From NCBI GenBank assembly GCA_000310025.1, contig FN649741.1, positions 6,198,180 to 6,237,461 on the forward strand: DNA of 39,282 nt. Direction: 5' to 3'. The DNA comes from Ectocarpus siliculosus. Lineage: Eukaryota; Sar; Phaeophyceae; Ectocarpales; Ectocarpaceae. The notes under the pieces are model-generated. The model ran no database searches and was not told the origin of the DNA. It was given only the letters and a program-made list of their open reading frames with translations. The position numbers and the translations under genes were made by a program. Positions within the stretch are counted from its first letter, which is position 1. Every line of letters starts with the position of its first letter. Shown here piece after piece: positions 1-12,500 of this stretch.

Positions 1-479
1 CAGATAGGTCGGGACTTGTCATGAAGATACAGCAGTATCTCTGAACAGAATCACCGCCTTACTGTCCCAAAATCGAGAGTAAACCGTGGAAACCACCCAT
101 GACCACACACTATCCGTGCCTTTTCAGTGCCAACGACGCCACGATTATCGGGAAACCAAATGGCGAAGTTGTTCGGGGTGATCCAACCGGACCCACTCGG
201 CGTGTCAGCAAGGAGATACGCCGGTGTCCGCTCTTTGTCTGGAAGCGGCAAGTTGGCTTAAAATTCACCCGTCGAGAAAAAGACTTAACACCGAACTCGC
301 ACGCCTCTGTCAACGCGAAAAACGAACAAACACAGCGTTTATTGCCCCGCTTTTGCTCCGCCGCCCTCTGCACCACGAAGAGGCTACTACAGTAGAAACA
401 ACGTTAAGGGTACCGTTAACGCCCCACGAGACTGGCGACCCAAAGAGAGAGAAGAACCCCGTTAACCCTGCCGTCGCAC
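1..479 (-). other. Intron of the TTLL gene (partial)
   Basis: This stretch follows the phase-2 donor at 479. No in-phase continuation of the TTLL core is seen on the minus strand here, so it is read as intron running off the window. Confidence 0.5.
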
Positions 480-1438
480 CTGAACCCTTCCCGCGTTGGG
501 TGCTTGCCCCAGGAGGCGGTCCACGACATGGTGCTCCTGGTACGCGAGAACCCCGCGCGGAAGAAGGCGTTCTTGACGCTGTTCCGCTCCCAGTGGCACT
601 TGAACAGCAGCCGCCTCGACCCCAGCGGCTCCGAGAAGTAGACGTTGTTGAAGCGGGCCATGCCGAGCTCCTTGGGGTACTCGAAGAAAACCGTCGGTGA
701 CCGGTCGGGGAACATGCTGGGGACGAGCTTGACCTCTCCCGGGATCGGCTCCAGCGGGTCGTCGGCGTCGGCGTCGGCGTCGCCATCGCTGCTGCTGCTG
801 CCGCTGCCGTCGTTGTCGCTGTCGTTGTCGCTGTCCGACGGCGACGTCGTCGAGTCGACGTCTTGCGCGTATCCGGCGTCCGACCCGTCCCCTTCGTTCG
901 AGCGGCTTCCTCCCTCTGCTGCCCCTTCCTCTCCTACCCCCCGCCTCCGTCGTCGCCTTTCCCGCATTCGCGCAGCTGCAGCGGCGTTGTCGTTGTACCC
1001 GGGGTCGGTATGCGTTGCTGCTATCGCCTTTGGTTTTCTTCTCCGTCTTGCAACATCCCCGGTTCTGCTCGATCGCCCCGAGCGGCAGCAGCTGCTGCTG
1101 CTCCCGTTGGCGTCGGGAGAAGACGAAATCGCGTCGCCCCCACCCCCACCCCCACCCCCACCCCCACCGTCTCCTCCGCAAACGCTGGCGTCGCTGGCGT
1201 CGCTGGCCGTATCGCTCCACTCCGCGCTGGCGCCGCCGAACTGGGTGCTCTCGTCACTTCGGCCACCATCGCGGCAATCGTCGTCGTAGTCGTCGTTGTC
1301 GTTGCCTTCGGGGCCGGTGGAGCTATCGCCGCCGCCGTCGCCGCTCGGTCGCTGTTGCGGCAGCCGCAGCGCTCTCTCTCGCCGTTCTCGCCCCGGCTCT
1401 TGCTGAGCGGCGGTGGTGGTGGTGCCAGCGGCGGACAT
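480..1438 (-). CDS. Tubulin-tyrosine-ligase-like (TTLL) protein, first exon(s), 5' part only
   Basis: TTLL enzymes ligate Glu, Gly or Tyr to tubulin tails in axonemes and the cytoskeleton. The visible exon encodes 319 codons plus two bases from ATG 1438-1436; an in-frame TAA lies upstream near 1576 and no other ATG lies between. Residues 1-235 are low-complexity: Gly run, Ser/Asp-rich stretches, and an acidic DADADADD segment. From about residue 237 the TTLL core begins with KLVPSMFPDRSPTVFF, then LLFKCHWERN, NAFFRAGFSRTR and WTASWGKH, the order found in TTLL polyglutamylases just before the conserved NHFPG block. The donor at 480/479 (TTCAG then GTGCGA) leaves phase 2. No TTLL continuation is visible in 1-479, so the ATP-grasp catalytic part lies beyond the left edge. 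Identification of the family is fairly sure; the substrate is not. Confidence 0.75.
1131..1169. repeat. (CCCCCA)n hexanucleotide run
   Basis: About six copies of a C-rich hexamer, coding for Gly on the minus strand inside the TTLL N-terminal region. The G-rich strand could form a quadruplex. The run keeps the reading frame. Confidence 0.85.
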
Positions 1439-4217
1439 GGGGCGACGATTCCGTTCGCGACGTTGTAGTATCGACCGACGCAGCTGCTCCCCTGTGCGAG
1501 GAAGAGGGGCGCGCAAGTTGAGGGGCGGGGACGGCAGCGGCGTCGTTGCCAAGGGTGGCTGTGAAGGAGAGGCTTAAGTTGCGGGGAGGATCGGTAGCAG
1601 TTTCCAGAAACATCTCCCCTAGTAGTTTCCGGAAATGTCTCTGCAAGAAAGCCGGGGTATTTCAAGCTCCGTGATTCTGTTGCGTTTTAGCCATTCTCGG
1701 CTGGGGAAAATGGCTTCAAGGAAGCTTCGCCGGGAAACGTGAGGCACGCAATCAACCTGCACGCCTCCGCACAGGGCACCAAGGATTTGTGGTTGTACCG
1801 GGATGTGTTGGGTACGGTGTAGTCGCGTTCGGTTCGCGTTGAGAGGGAGTCGGTTCGGGGGGGGTAGCGGGTTGTTGTTGTCTTCAAATTAAAAACCGTT
1901 CCGTTCTCTCTGCCCAGTACCTTCTTCTGTCCGTACTTGACGGGGTCGATTCCCGTGGTCACAGGCTGGCTAACTTACCCAAAGAAGGTATACGAAAATA
2001 AAGATGACCCGATGGGTCCGCAAGCCAATAAAAGTCAACGACAGATAGTCTAGGCCACTCCGCTCGCCTCTACGCGCTATAGCGGGTAGAATCCTCAGGA
2101 ACGATACGGTTGCCGCTGGTGGGAGTCCCCTTTCAAGCGTACATCGCACGTAGGAAAGTAGCTTGCTGCTCTCGACGCTGGATCAGATCACTAGCGCACC
2201 GGGTACAGAGCAACACCCCGTGGGTGGCGAGTAAACGACGGCATGGTGTCAGCCAGCACCATGCTTCGTGCTTGTCGTCCACCACAAGGGTGCAAATTAT
2301 CATCAGTTTCATTGCTACCCCCCTTCGTTCCCACGCCCTCAAAAATTGTTGCCAAGAGAAGGCGGCCAGGCATCGATCGCCCTAAGGCGCCTCAAGTATC
2401 CCATTTCGATGTTCCCCAGCAACGGGCCTCCCAGTGGAAAACCATGGAGCTCCCCCCCCGCCCCCCGGACCAAGATTGACGCCCAGGATCAGAAGGTTGC
2501 ATGGGTCGCTTGCTGCAGTCTAGTGTATAGGGTTTTGTGTGTCCATAGTAAAACCTAAATTCTCCTCTTGTGTAGGCTTTCGTGTCGCACTATAAAACCC
2601 TCTTTATTCTATTATTGTACGTAGGTTTACAATAATATGTCACTAATAACTGATCGGAGCAAAACACGGGGGTCTATATAGACTATGTGGGTTCAAGTTT
2701 GGCCTATGCCTCACTACATCCCATATGACAAAGCATGTATGCATACTACGAAGTATAGGTTTACGCATAACATTCTAAATCCTATACATACAACAGACCC
2801 CGCGACCAAAGATTGAAGCGTGGCCTGGGGGTGCTCCTATGTGTCCACCGGGACCCCTTTACCTGCGAGCGCATCCCCCGTAGAAAACCACAAAGTTCAG
2901 GCAACTATGGAGCTTGCCTCCGCAACCCCCTCCTCTCTGCCGCTGTGAGCCAGACTATTAGGACAACGTATCATATTGTAGCACAAGTCTGCTCCTCGGC
3001 TTCTTTCACCGGAATCTTGCGTTCAGAATATGTTCGGAGTATGCTCTATGCAGTTTATGTTATGTCTACAGAAGTAGTGCATGTAGCAGAGAATTTGGAA
3101 AGCGTTCCAGCAGTTCGCCGTCTCCCACGCCAGGCAAAACGTTCAAAACCAAAGGTAAAGTTGTTGCAGACGGAGTTGGACCTGGCAGCGTAATCATCAA
3201 CAGGACTACTGTGGTCTCCAATCGGTCGATGATGTAGAAGGATTGAAGTATATACAATATGCTGTATGCATAGTCTACATATATACAGTTGACTACAACA
3301 GCAGTAGCAGTAGTGTAGCAGAAACAACAACACCTCGCGGGACTCGATTCGATGGAACAGCAGTCTGGACATCTATATGTACGCTGCTAGCATATTCTGG
3401 GAGACTTTATTCTTGAACTTGATGCGGGTAGGGAGGGCCTCACAACACAAGCGTTTGGACACACGGCAGTAGTGCCACGATAGAGCGCAACATGTCCTGT
3501 GTGCAAGACCCAACCATTCAGAGCACCCTCGTTGTTGCAGCAATGCGTATGCTAATGTACCCCGCGCGGTCTGGCGGCCGGAGGAGAGTTGGCCCGCAGG
3601 CAACAGTCTAGTTGCAAGAAGAGAGCAATCCAATCTAATGGGCGAACTGAAGCAGGTACTGGCGAATTCCGTTGTTGCACCATCTTATGGTAGAGATCAG
3701 TAGTCTCGGCTGGCACACCGAACGCTGGTCGCGTGGGCTTTTCCTTTAGTCTAATCGCTTTCAAGGTTATGTGGAAGAAAAACAAAAGACGTTGGTGTGC
3801 CAGGTGATTCTAGGAATAAGACCTCCTTCCCGCACCTTTCCAGGCGGGTTTCGAAGCAGTATCTCTCACAGCAGTGGCCACGCCGGCCTAGCGTGAGCTC
3901 GCTCGGCACCTCGTAGCATGCCCCCTTCTCGAGTACGCCATATTTCCCAGTCGGTGCTTTGTGTGCAAGGCGGTGTGCGGGTGTGTACATACGTACATGC
4001 ACCCGATCAGGGAACCACCCACCACCTCGGTTACGTTTCAGAAGAGTTATTGCGCCGCTTCTGCTTCGTGTGCACACATGTGCATGCAACATCCTTCATA
4101 CACGCATGTACATGCGAGGATATAACCTCGTGCGTCGTGGCGTTTGTGGCAGAAAGGCGGGTGCGAGGTCCAGTTGTTGTGGCTCGCACGAGAAACGTCT
4201 AGGGGATTTTTTTGTGC
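1439..4217. other. Divergent intergenic region, no supported gene
   Basis: This 2.8 kb lies between the divergent starts of the TTLL gene (minus) and the polyQ-protein gene (plus) and should hold both promoters. Open frames here lack codon bias, family motifs or convincing splice sites. It contains a C-run near 2451-2467, AT-rich sequence at 2520-2810, and purine-pyrimidine alternation rich in TGCATG and TGTGCA at 4060-4125. No TATA box can be singled out. Confidence 0.5.
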
Positions 4218-6590
4218 ATGTCTGCCGATAGACGACGATGGCGACGGTCGCCCGTATCGCCTCTGGCGCACTCTATCCGAATGGATGCCATCAGGCAAGC
4301 CAACATCTACCCCACCTGTCGGTTGGACAAAAGCAGCCGGGCTGTGTACGAGCCGGAAGACGTGTGGGCGAAAAAGGCCGCTCTAGTCAGGCCAGACTCG
4401 CGGTCGCATGCGAGTAGCGTGAGGGCGAGGGGAATGTTCAAGCAGAAGGTTCTGGCCATCAGCACAACCGGGGTGACCAAAGCGAACATGGATACGGTCG
4501 ACCGATTCAAGGAGGTATGCATACTTCACTCAATACTGCTGCACCGTTGAGTACGAGCAAGCCTCCGTGTTCATAACGTTGCGTCGTCAGTGATGCCGAA
4601 CAGTAGCAATCGTGCGAATTTCACAGCTATGGTGTGCTCCCGCTGCCCTCTCGTGTGCGGCGGGTGGTCTGGAACTGTGTGACTGCTTACATACAAAGTT
4701 GTGTAGTCACATGCTAGACGATGATGGGTTCAACTGCAAGAAGCCAAGGTTCATCGGGCCGGGTACATAACAGGTGGCCCACAAAGGCAAAATTCAGTCT
4801 TGCAGGGGATGAAATGACAAATCTTTAAATAGCAGAAAACTACTGTATTATAATCGCTCTTTTCGCAGCTCGAACGCTCCGTCTAAGGTCGAGGCAGTGT
4901 CCCTTCGAATGGCGCAATGTCTCAAAATAGAACAACTGCATACATGCGGTTCAAAGCTTCGGGCAGCCAAACTTGAGCCTCGGGCAGCTAACTGCATCGA
5001 ACCAAGCGAGCTTGAATCCTCCTCTAAGCTGGTATTTGGGGTGATTGTGGAAGACAAAATCGTTCCGATATTTTCTTTGTGCTGCAACAGCAATGGTGCC
5101 AGCCAAAAAATCATAAAAAAAGGCCTGTGCCGTGCCGTGCCCTGTAGACTACGCTACTGTACAATACCTTCGGAGTCAATGTGCTGTCAGTACTATATGC
5201 GGCGGTCGCTCAAACGTTTGGTGAAAAAGGCGTTCATAAGTGGTGGCGTTGGCATTGATGGTGCAGTACCAGATTTTCCACCCTTCCAAAAAATGTTTTC
5301 CTGCCTGTCGCTTCCTTTGCTCTTCGATGTTCTGCTCCACCGGCGGATCGGGCAAAGAGCATGTTTCGTTCGCCACTCTCTCCAAAAAATGCTGCATCGA
5401 CTCGCATGTGCCTCGCTTCTCGCACTGCAATAATGAACGTAACGCTGTTCCGTTTGGTGAATGTTGGAGCAAGCTTGTAGAGGAAAGGAGTGGAAACTTT
5501 TTCCGTGATTGCCCTGAAGCGACATGCTCGCGCCGTGTATTTGCTGGTGCCGTGTGGATCAGACAGTCGCGGTGCTCATGAGAAGCAAAGAGCGAGCGGC
5601 AGACATCGGGAGGGCGGAGAGACGCGTGCTTCAGCCAGAAATGGCACGCAGGATGGACCGGATGAACGCTGTCAAGAGGGCAGAATTTGAGAAGCAGGTG
5701 CAACAGGCTGTGGAAAAGGTTGTCCATGCCGCGAAGCGGCGTTACGTTCGGCGACAGGAGAAATTGGATGATGCAGGAATCTTCCACCCTCAGGCAAACG
5801 CGCAAAGGTAATGACGCGTTTCGGTGGAGCTTTGCTTGGCGTTTCATTCGCACAGTGAGGCCTAGACGGCGACGAAACCGCTCCGAACACGGGATGTGGA
5901 CGGAAGCCGATCCAGCAGCATCTCACACTAATCCCAGAAGAGTTTCGAAGCCAACCCGTCCTGTTGGCTAATGTTTGTTGTGAAGCTTTTCTCACCGTGA
6001 TGTTGAAAAATATCCCTGCTGTCGGCCGATTGGCCATGCTCCGTACACGCACAGGGTGCACACGCAGTTCTGGGCGGACCTCAACAACAACGTCAACATC
6101 ACAACGATCGAGAACGAAGTATGGGCGAGAATGGCGGCGGATGCGGAGCGTGGTGGCAGTCCGCCCCCAGGAAGCCCACACAACACGACCTCGACACTTG
6201 GTCGGCGCCCGCCCGCGACAGTCGCAACGTCGGGAAGCAGGACAACGGTGGCCGTGAACGACTCCGAGAGCGCGAGACCCTCCTCAAAAGACAGCTCCCG
6301 TCAAGGTGCCGCGGGTGGCTCGTCGAAGGCGGTGGCTTGGTCAGATGACGATGCAGCCAAGGACGCGGGCCCTCCAACCGGCAATGACGCGGCGCTATCA
6401 GCACCCTCGTCAGAAATCTTTGCCGGCGTCCTTGGGTACGACGAACTCGGCCACGTTCCCACGCTGGACGAGTTTCGGTCGGAGTGGCCGAAATTGAAGT
6501 CCCGGGCGGGCTTGATGTCACCAACTAGCTCGGGGGAGAACAACGGACCCGGGGGCACTTCCAGGTGGAGGAACCACGCCAACGGACGGA

Positions 6591-6626
<36 letters not shown>

Positions 6627-8960
6627 GTTCGGGAAGCGTCGTGAATGAGCTTTCGAAGAGGGACGAGGTCTTCCGGCACTTCAAGAAGTACTACGACAAG
6701 GCCGACCACCTGGAAGGGAGGCCCGGCGACGCGCTGTTCCCGGCCGGGGTCTGCCCGACGGGCGTTCTTCAGCCCGACTTCGGGGTCGTCGAAGCGGTGG
6801 GGCGACACACCGCCAAGGCGCAGGAGTGGCGGTGCCGCAGCCGCATCGGGGAGGGCGTGCTGTGCCAACCCGGAGGTGGATCCGATGTGACTCGGAAAAG
6901 GTCGGGTGGGAGCGATCGGACACAACGGCGCTCGAGGGAAGGAACTGGGGATCTCGGCGACGGCGTTGGTCACTCCTCTGCATCCGGTGGTGACGGTTTC
7001 ACGAACGTGTTCCGGGAGTCAATGCTAGGAGGCGATGGTCGCAACGAGACGCCCCCCCAAGGGAGTGGGACGGTTTCTTTCACCCATTCGAAGCGGGACG
7101 CGAACCGTGGGTCCGCGGGTTCCCGGCGAGGAAATGGAGACACTAGCTGTAGCGCCGAAGGCACCTCAAGCGGGACTACCGGACCAAACCACGGCGGGAA
7201 AAGAGTGAGGGGTTTACGCCCCGGTGGCTCTGTGTGGGGTGTTGACAGCGTACGCGCCAAAGCCTCTTCCGAGGGAAGCTCTACATCCGCAGAACTGCAA
7301 GTGAGTAGATGGGGTGTCCCACGGTGTTATTTGCGGTGGAAGGTTTGGCTCGAGTAGAGCACATGTCAACATTGTACTCAACGATATCTAGGCTCACTGT
7401 GCCTGACCAGATTCAAAACCCTAGGCCACGCTGCTTTCTTTGTTTTTCGAAATGTTTCCGTTGCGTACTGTTTTTTTTCTGTGATGGATACTCCTGAACA
7501 ACGTTCTTCGCGCTTGGTGTCATGTCGAATGGAAATAATAGGTGGTCATTTTTCAAGGGAAAAGATTCTGTGCATTGGTCGCGTACTGTTTGATCATATG
7601 GTGCCGCCTTGACAAAGCTAGACGTGAGCCCTAGTTTCAATATTATTTCTGTTAGGCGTTCGGCTGCTGACAGGAGGAACAAGTAGTGTCTCCCCCCCAA
7701 TCGACCACGCAAGTTCAGACTACCTCGTCATGAGGTTCTCCTGTCAACCTGTCCACTGTGAGTTGCTTTGCTGTCCCTCCGGTGGCGGCTATCACATTGT
7801 CCTTTGTGCGTCGAAACAATCGCAGGCAAGACTGGAGGCGTCGTGGAGAGCACTGCACGTGCCTGCCCGGCTGAAGCTCGACTTCCTGCAAAAGTACTGC
7901 ACCGTCCAGAGGATTTTGGATCTTCCGAAAACGGCGTTCTTTCTCGAGACGGCCAGCAAGGCTGTCCCGCTGAGAGAAAAGGTAGGGGCCCAAGTATGAG
8001 CTTCATCCCAATAACTCTCAGTAGTCGCCAAGAGTGTTGTCTGTTCGAGGTGACACGAGCGAAAAGTACCTATTTATTGTTCCTGACTCTTGATGGCAGT
8101 GTGAAGCTGATTCGATGACAAGATTCGCATCCCTTGCGTTGAAATCGTATCTTAACTGATTATCCGTCGTGACATGTTTCGAATTGTGTACCGTTGACTG
8201 CAACCACGGAAGGGGTCCGAGTCAATCGGACCGGTACGGATACTAGAAGGTACTGAACAGAAACCGGAACAATTCTTGCAATGAAGACGACAACAAAATA
8301 ACATCAACGCAGGACCTCTGCTCTCTCCAAGATCTTGCTCTCTCCGAGGTCTCATGCCTGAACGAGTGAAAAAAGGTGCATCATCTAACGAGTTCGTGTC
8401 CTCGTTTTCGACCGAAGGTGATCGACTACGTGCGTCGAATTGAAGACGACGGAGAGTCGATGACCACATCGTCGGTGTTCTCCCCCGCCGAAGAAGACAT
8501 GCTCTACGAGCTGGACTGCTGGGAACAATTCGACGCGTTTGCTGAGCGCGTTCTCCCAGACGACTCGAACGGCAACGATGCGGACGACGACTCTGACGCT
8601 GAATCTCATGGCGGTGGTGAAAGCAAGGGAAGCGGTGCCGACGACGATCCTGGGGACGGGCACGGGGACAAGGAATCTACGGAGGAGGCCAGAAGACAGG
8701 CACAGCGTCGGAGAAGGCTAGAAAAGGAGGCGCGCCGGAAGGCGGCGGAGTCTTTGCTGGCGTGGCTGACGTCCATCGAGTCGAAACTGGCGCTAAAGTG
8801 CGCGGAGGTCTGCGACACGGCTTGGTACGACGTGGGAGAGACGATCACGTACAAGGGGCGGCCGGTCGCGTACACGATACCAGCGGCAGTCATGGAGACT
8901 GCAATAAAGAGGCGAGAAGATGGAGAGGACAGGGCCAAGCACGGCAGAAGAGCCCGATAG
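4218..8960 (+). CDS. Unrecognised 828-residue protein with polyQ tract, five exons
   Basis: Exons 4218-4514, 5563-5807, 6055-7300, 7826-7981 and 8418-8960 join in phases 0, 2, 0, 0 and close at TAG 8958-8960 (2,487 nt, whole codons). All donors are GT (GTATGC, GTAATG, GTGAGT, GTAGGG). The start is the ATG at 4218. No family is recognised. Exon 2 is strongly helical and basic (RRVLQPEMARRMDRMNAVKR) and could form a coiled coil. Exon 3 is Ser/Gly-rich and disordered with 11 Gln in a row, but includes a conserved-looking helix (DEVFRHFKKYYDKADHLEGR). Exon 4 starts ARLEASWRALHVPARLKLDF and looks like a compact helical domain continuing into exon 5 (VIDYVRRIEDDGES). An acidic linker and a basic RRRRLEKEARRKAAES helix follow, then a possible C-terminal domain with CDTAWYDVGETITYKG. 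No signal peptide or membrane segment is seen. A cytoskeletal or ciliary scaffold is possible but unproven. The acceptor at 5562 has a weak pyrimidine tract. Confidence 0.72.
6593..6625 (+). repeat. CAG repeat encoding 11 Gln
   Basis: Eleven uninterrupted CAG codons inside exon 3 of the polyQ-protein gene. Pure triplet repeats of this kind are likely length-polymorphic. Confidence 0.95.
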
Positions 8961-9512
8961 GCCCCGAATCATGCTGTTGTTGACCGGGTGTGGGGCTCGC
9001 CTTTTTTTAATGAAACTTAAAATGGCAGAGCTGGACTACGCTGTTGTTTAGGCAGAATGGGTGGATACCGTTCTTAAATCTGCGGTAAATGTCAAAAGGG
9101 GATTTCGGAGGAAACAGATCTGACCCCACCAGGACCAACCGTCAATCGGCGCTCAACCACTCGTTCAGCCTATTCGCTGTAACAGCATTAGTTTTTCGCT
9201 GATGCGCACTGTTTCTATTGGTATTGCTCCCGTGGCCTAGACGACCCAGTGTGCATTGTGCGTAGACCCCGTAATCCGCCGTGTACGGCGAAGAGCCGAC
9301 AGGAGCGCATGAAGGGGACACATCCTTTCCTCTTGTGTCATCTTGCCCGAGGTGGCCTCGTGTTTCGCATGTCAGACACAAACAGTATTCACACTTGTTC
9401 CTCGAAGCAAGAACTAGATGAACGCAATCAGCCTGCGGGAACTAGCACCACACTGAGGCAACACGGAGCTCTGCTGCCTATCCCTAGTTCTTGTCGTACC
9501 GCGGCCTGGGCG
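8961..9512. other. Convergent intergenic region
   Basis: This 552 bases separates the stop codons of the plus-strand polyQ-protein gene and the minus-strand ankyrin-TPR gene. It should hold both 3' UTRs and poly(A) sites. No further gene is supported. Confidence 0.6.
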
Positions 9513-12500
9513 CTAAAATGCTCCAGGTTTCTGCAGACAGATGGAAACAGCCATGCAACGGTCGAGTCGAATCGCGTCCGCATGAAACTCTCCCGGCGTA
9601 TCAGCGCCTCCAAGTTCCCCAACACTGCTGTCACACGGGTCCTTTCTCGACAAGGCAGCTTTCTTGTCTCCACCAGGGATGGTATCTGTTGGCGCTTGTC
9701 TCCGGCCCCCGCCCCCTGCTGCCCGGCCGACGCCTCTTCTACAACCGCTTGGGCCAGCAGCGACGGTCTCCCCTTTCGACTTCGAGCAGTCCCGGTCCCG
9801 GAGCCGCAGCATCACGAGCTCTCGCGCTTGCGCGAAGAACTCGCTGGCGGACGGATAGTCTCCTGCCACGTACCGTTGCACTCCCATCCACTCCAGGCGG
9901 GGAAGCGGGTCGGAAAGCTCTTGCGACTTTTCGATCTCGGTGACAGGAAGAACGCCGTCGGGTGCATCGCCGTGCTCCCGGTATTTTGATGCAATTATTT
10001 GAGCCCGTGCGGAGTTTCCGGCGGCGGCGGTGTGGTCACCTATTGCATAATTTAGAATTATTTTCACCATAAAGGGCTAAAACGTTAAGGTACTGGCAAT
10101 GGAGGGTCCGAGGTTAAGCCTTGAGTGTCGGTTGGGAAAGAATCGCGACGTTTTGTCCTAGCTCACTTTCAAGCCAGCATCTCACGATGACGATAGTATG
10201 CAAGGGGAAGTAAATTACGAAGCTTTCGCGAGGTGCCGTTTCATGTGTGCTTACTCCCACCTGCTAGCATGTCGGCGTACGACAGCACCGTTAATGGGGT
10301 TATAAGGTCCAAGCTCTCGTGCCCCCCTGGCATGTCAGACTGGAGGATTTCCTCATAGCTCTCGAGGCATGCGCGCAACAGCGGACGGGCCTCTTCCACC
10401 CTACCCTCCGATAAATAGTGAAGGCCAAGGTTGCGAGTCGCGGCATCCACTAAGTGCTTCCGATGTGGGCCCCTGCGGCACGCCTCGCACACGACGGGGG
10501 AAGGGGGCGTCGGGAGGGAGAAAGCATTCAAGCGTGGAAGCACGACCGGTAGTGTCGCACGTCTGCGCGACGACTATCAGAGCCGACCGCGTCTAGATAA
10601 TGTTGGTTCTTGCCTTCAGATCCTGTACTATGTGCAGCAAAGCGCATCAGCTGCTTCCGATGGCGTATGGACCCCCAGCATCATACATGGTCCCGACGCC
10701 ATCCACCCATGTGGCTGGTGAAAATTATTCCTCAGAGAAAGGCCTCGACCCTAATGCTCTACCCGGTTGGTCGACAGCAGTCGCACCTAGCAGAGGCATT
10801 CGTAGTTGACGGCGAGGCGGCGTTCAGAGACGCCTCCAAGAGCCCCGAAGCCTCTTCGGCTTCTCCTAGTTCACGGCACACTACCCCGAGGTTTCCGAGC
10901 GCCACGGCCAAAGCTCCAGGCTCGTGCCGAGATGGTGGTGGTTCACAGCTTCCTCCGCCTGCAGCCGGCTCGCTTTTCAGAAGCTCAACTAGACTCTGCA
11001 AGTGGCCCTTGGCATCCTGTTGATTGAGGATTTGGAGTTGACCGAGAATGGCGGAATGTTTGTTTTCATATACTCGCTTTCGGATGGATCCCGCTGACAG
11101 CATGTTGTTAGGCCGAGCTGGCTCCCAAAGTTCGTGTAAATAGTTTGATAGCAATCATCGAGACAAACCAGCCCATGAGGAAACCTTCGGGCATGTCGTC
11201 TTCCATCGCCCTCGGGGGACTTGACACCGACGTCCGGAAGGGAGACCTTGGATAAATATAGTCTATCCATCCATATATCGCATGTATTCTCTGATCGTCA
11301 CGGTTCGGTCCACTTCCAACACCCCGCCCACCTCCAGTCTCCCCGCCGCTCGACACAGGCCACCAAGCCTGCCGAGAGTTGTGTGGGTGCCTGCGTGCCT
11401 CTCTCCGAACGTGCCTCTCTTCATGTCAAGCGTTTGCAGCTGTGACCTTGTCTCGGGATCGGTTTCCGTCTCCCATGGTCTGCATTGGTCGAATCGCGGA
11501 GTTTGGTGCAGCAGATGGGTGGTTTTCTCAAGTGGGAAGAAAGTGACGACCCCGTGTGGGATTTGACTAGTCGGCGTACTAGGCAGTGCGCGACAAATCC
11601 CGGGAGTGCGTCTCGACGCGGGTTGGCGTGGGGCGGAACAGGGACAACACAATCTCGCACCTGTAAAATTATTCGAAACGTGTATACACCTTCCGACCTG
11701 TACCCTGTCCAGCTCGATGCGATACTTCCTAGATATCCCGCTTGTGGAAATTCGCAAGGCGAACGATTGTAGGTCTACAAACGAGGCATATTTCGAGACC
11801 CGCGAAGCGCAGTACCCCTAACCTGGGTAGGACTTTTACTTTTCGATGACGCACGCTAGCACGTGAAGGGCGGGCATCCTTTACCTCAAGGGCCCTTCTC
11901 CCCTAGACTCCTTGATCTTTTGCGTCTGAGTGGCCGTCAAACCCAGCGGCCTCCAACCGTCCAGGAGAGTGACGACCTTGCCTCTTTGTCGATATTCTGC
12001 GAGATGTTGCGCGGTTTCTCCTTTGCTGTCTCTTGCCGTCTTGTCGGCTCCCGCCTGAAGGAGAGCGAAGCACACCTGATGACGATGAACGGTGGTGGAG
12101 CGACGGCCGAGTTCAAGGTTGATGCCCCCGTTTCGGGCTGTTACCCTGGCGAGTGTATTTTGTCTTGTGGTACTGAAGCGGGACTCTGCACGTTTGGGAG
12201 ACCCTTTGGACTGAATGATCATCTCAACAACGGCCGACGCGCGTCAATCATCTAGGCAGACAAGGGAACGACGCACGGGTCCGAGCTGGAGATCGCGACC
12301 ATGATAGCCCAACCCAGTCACACGATTTCGCCGCCCGCTACCCTTTTCCCAGCCGTTCCTTGACAACATATACTTCGATGCACACGCCTTTCCCGTATGT
12401 GTCCACACGCAGCAGCCAACGCACGATATATAAATAAATATATGTGTGTCTCCTTCTGAGACCTTAGCACCTACCTCGTACGTTCCCCACCCGGCAGCAA

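Noticed and set aside
645-1521. Long plus-strand frames overlapping the TTLL exon
   Set aside because: Low-complexity shadows of the minus-strand exon; only the minus strand shows TTLL motifs and an exact donor.
2813-3193. Plus-strand open frame of 126 codons
   Set aside because: It begins at TTG, lacks an ATG in a useful position and the GC-rich codon bias of the exons here, and has no family motif.
3900-4200. RY-repeat-like TGCATG clusters as a regulatory element
   Set aside because: They look like simple purine-pyrimidine alternation; plant RY-element logic does not transfer safely to this lineage.
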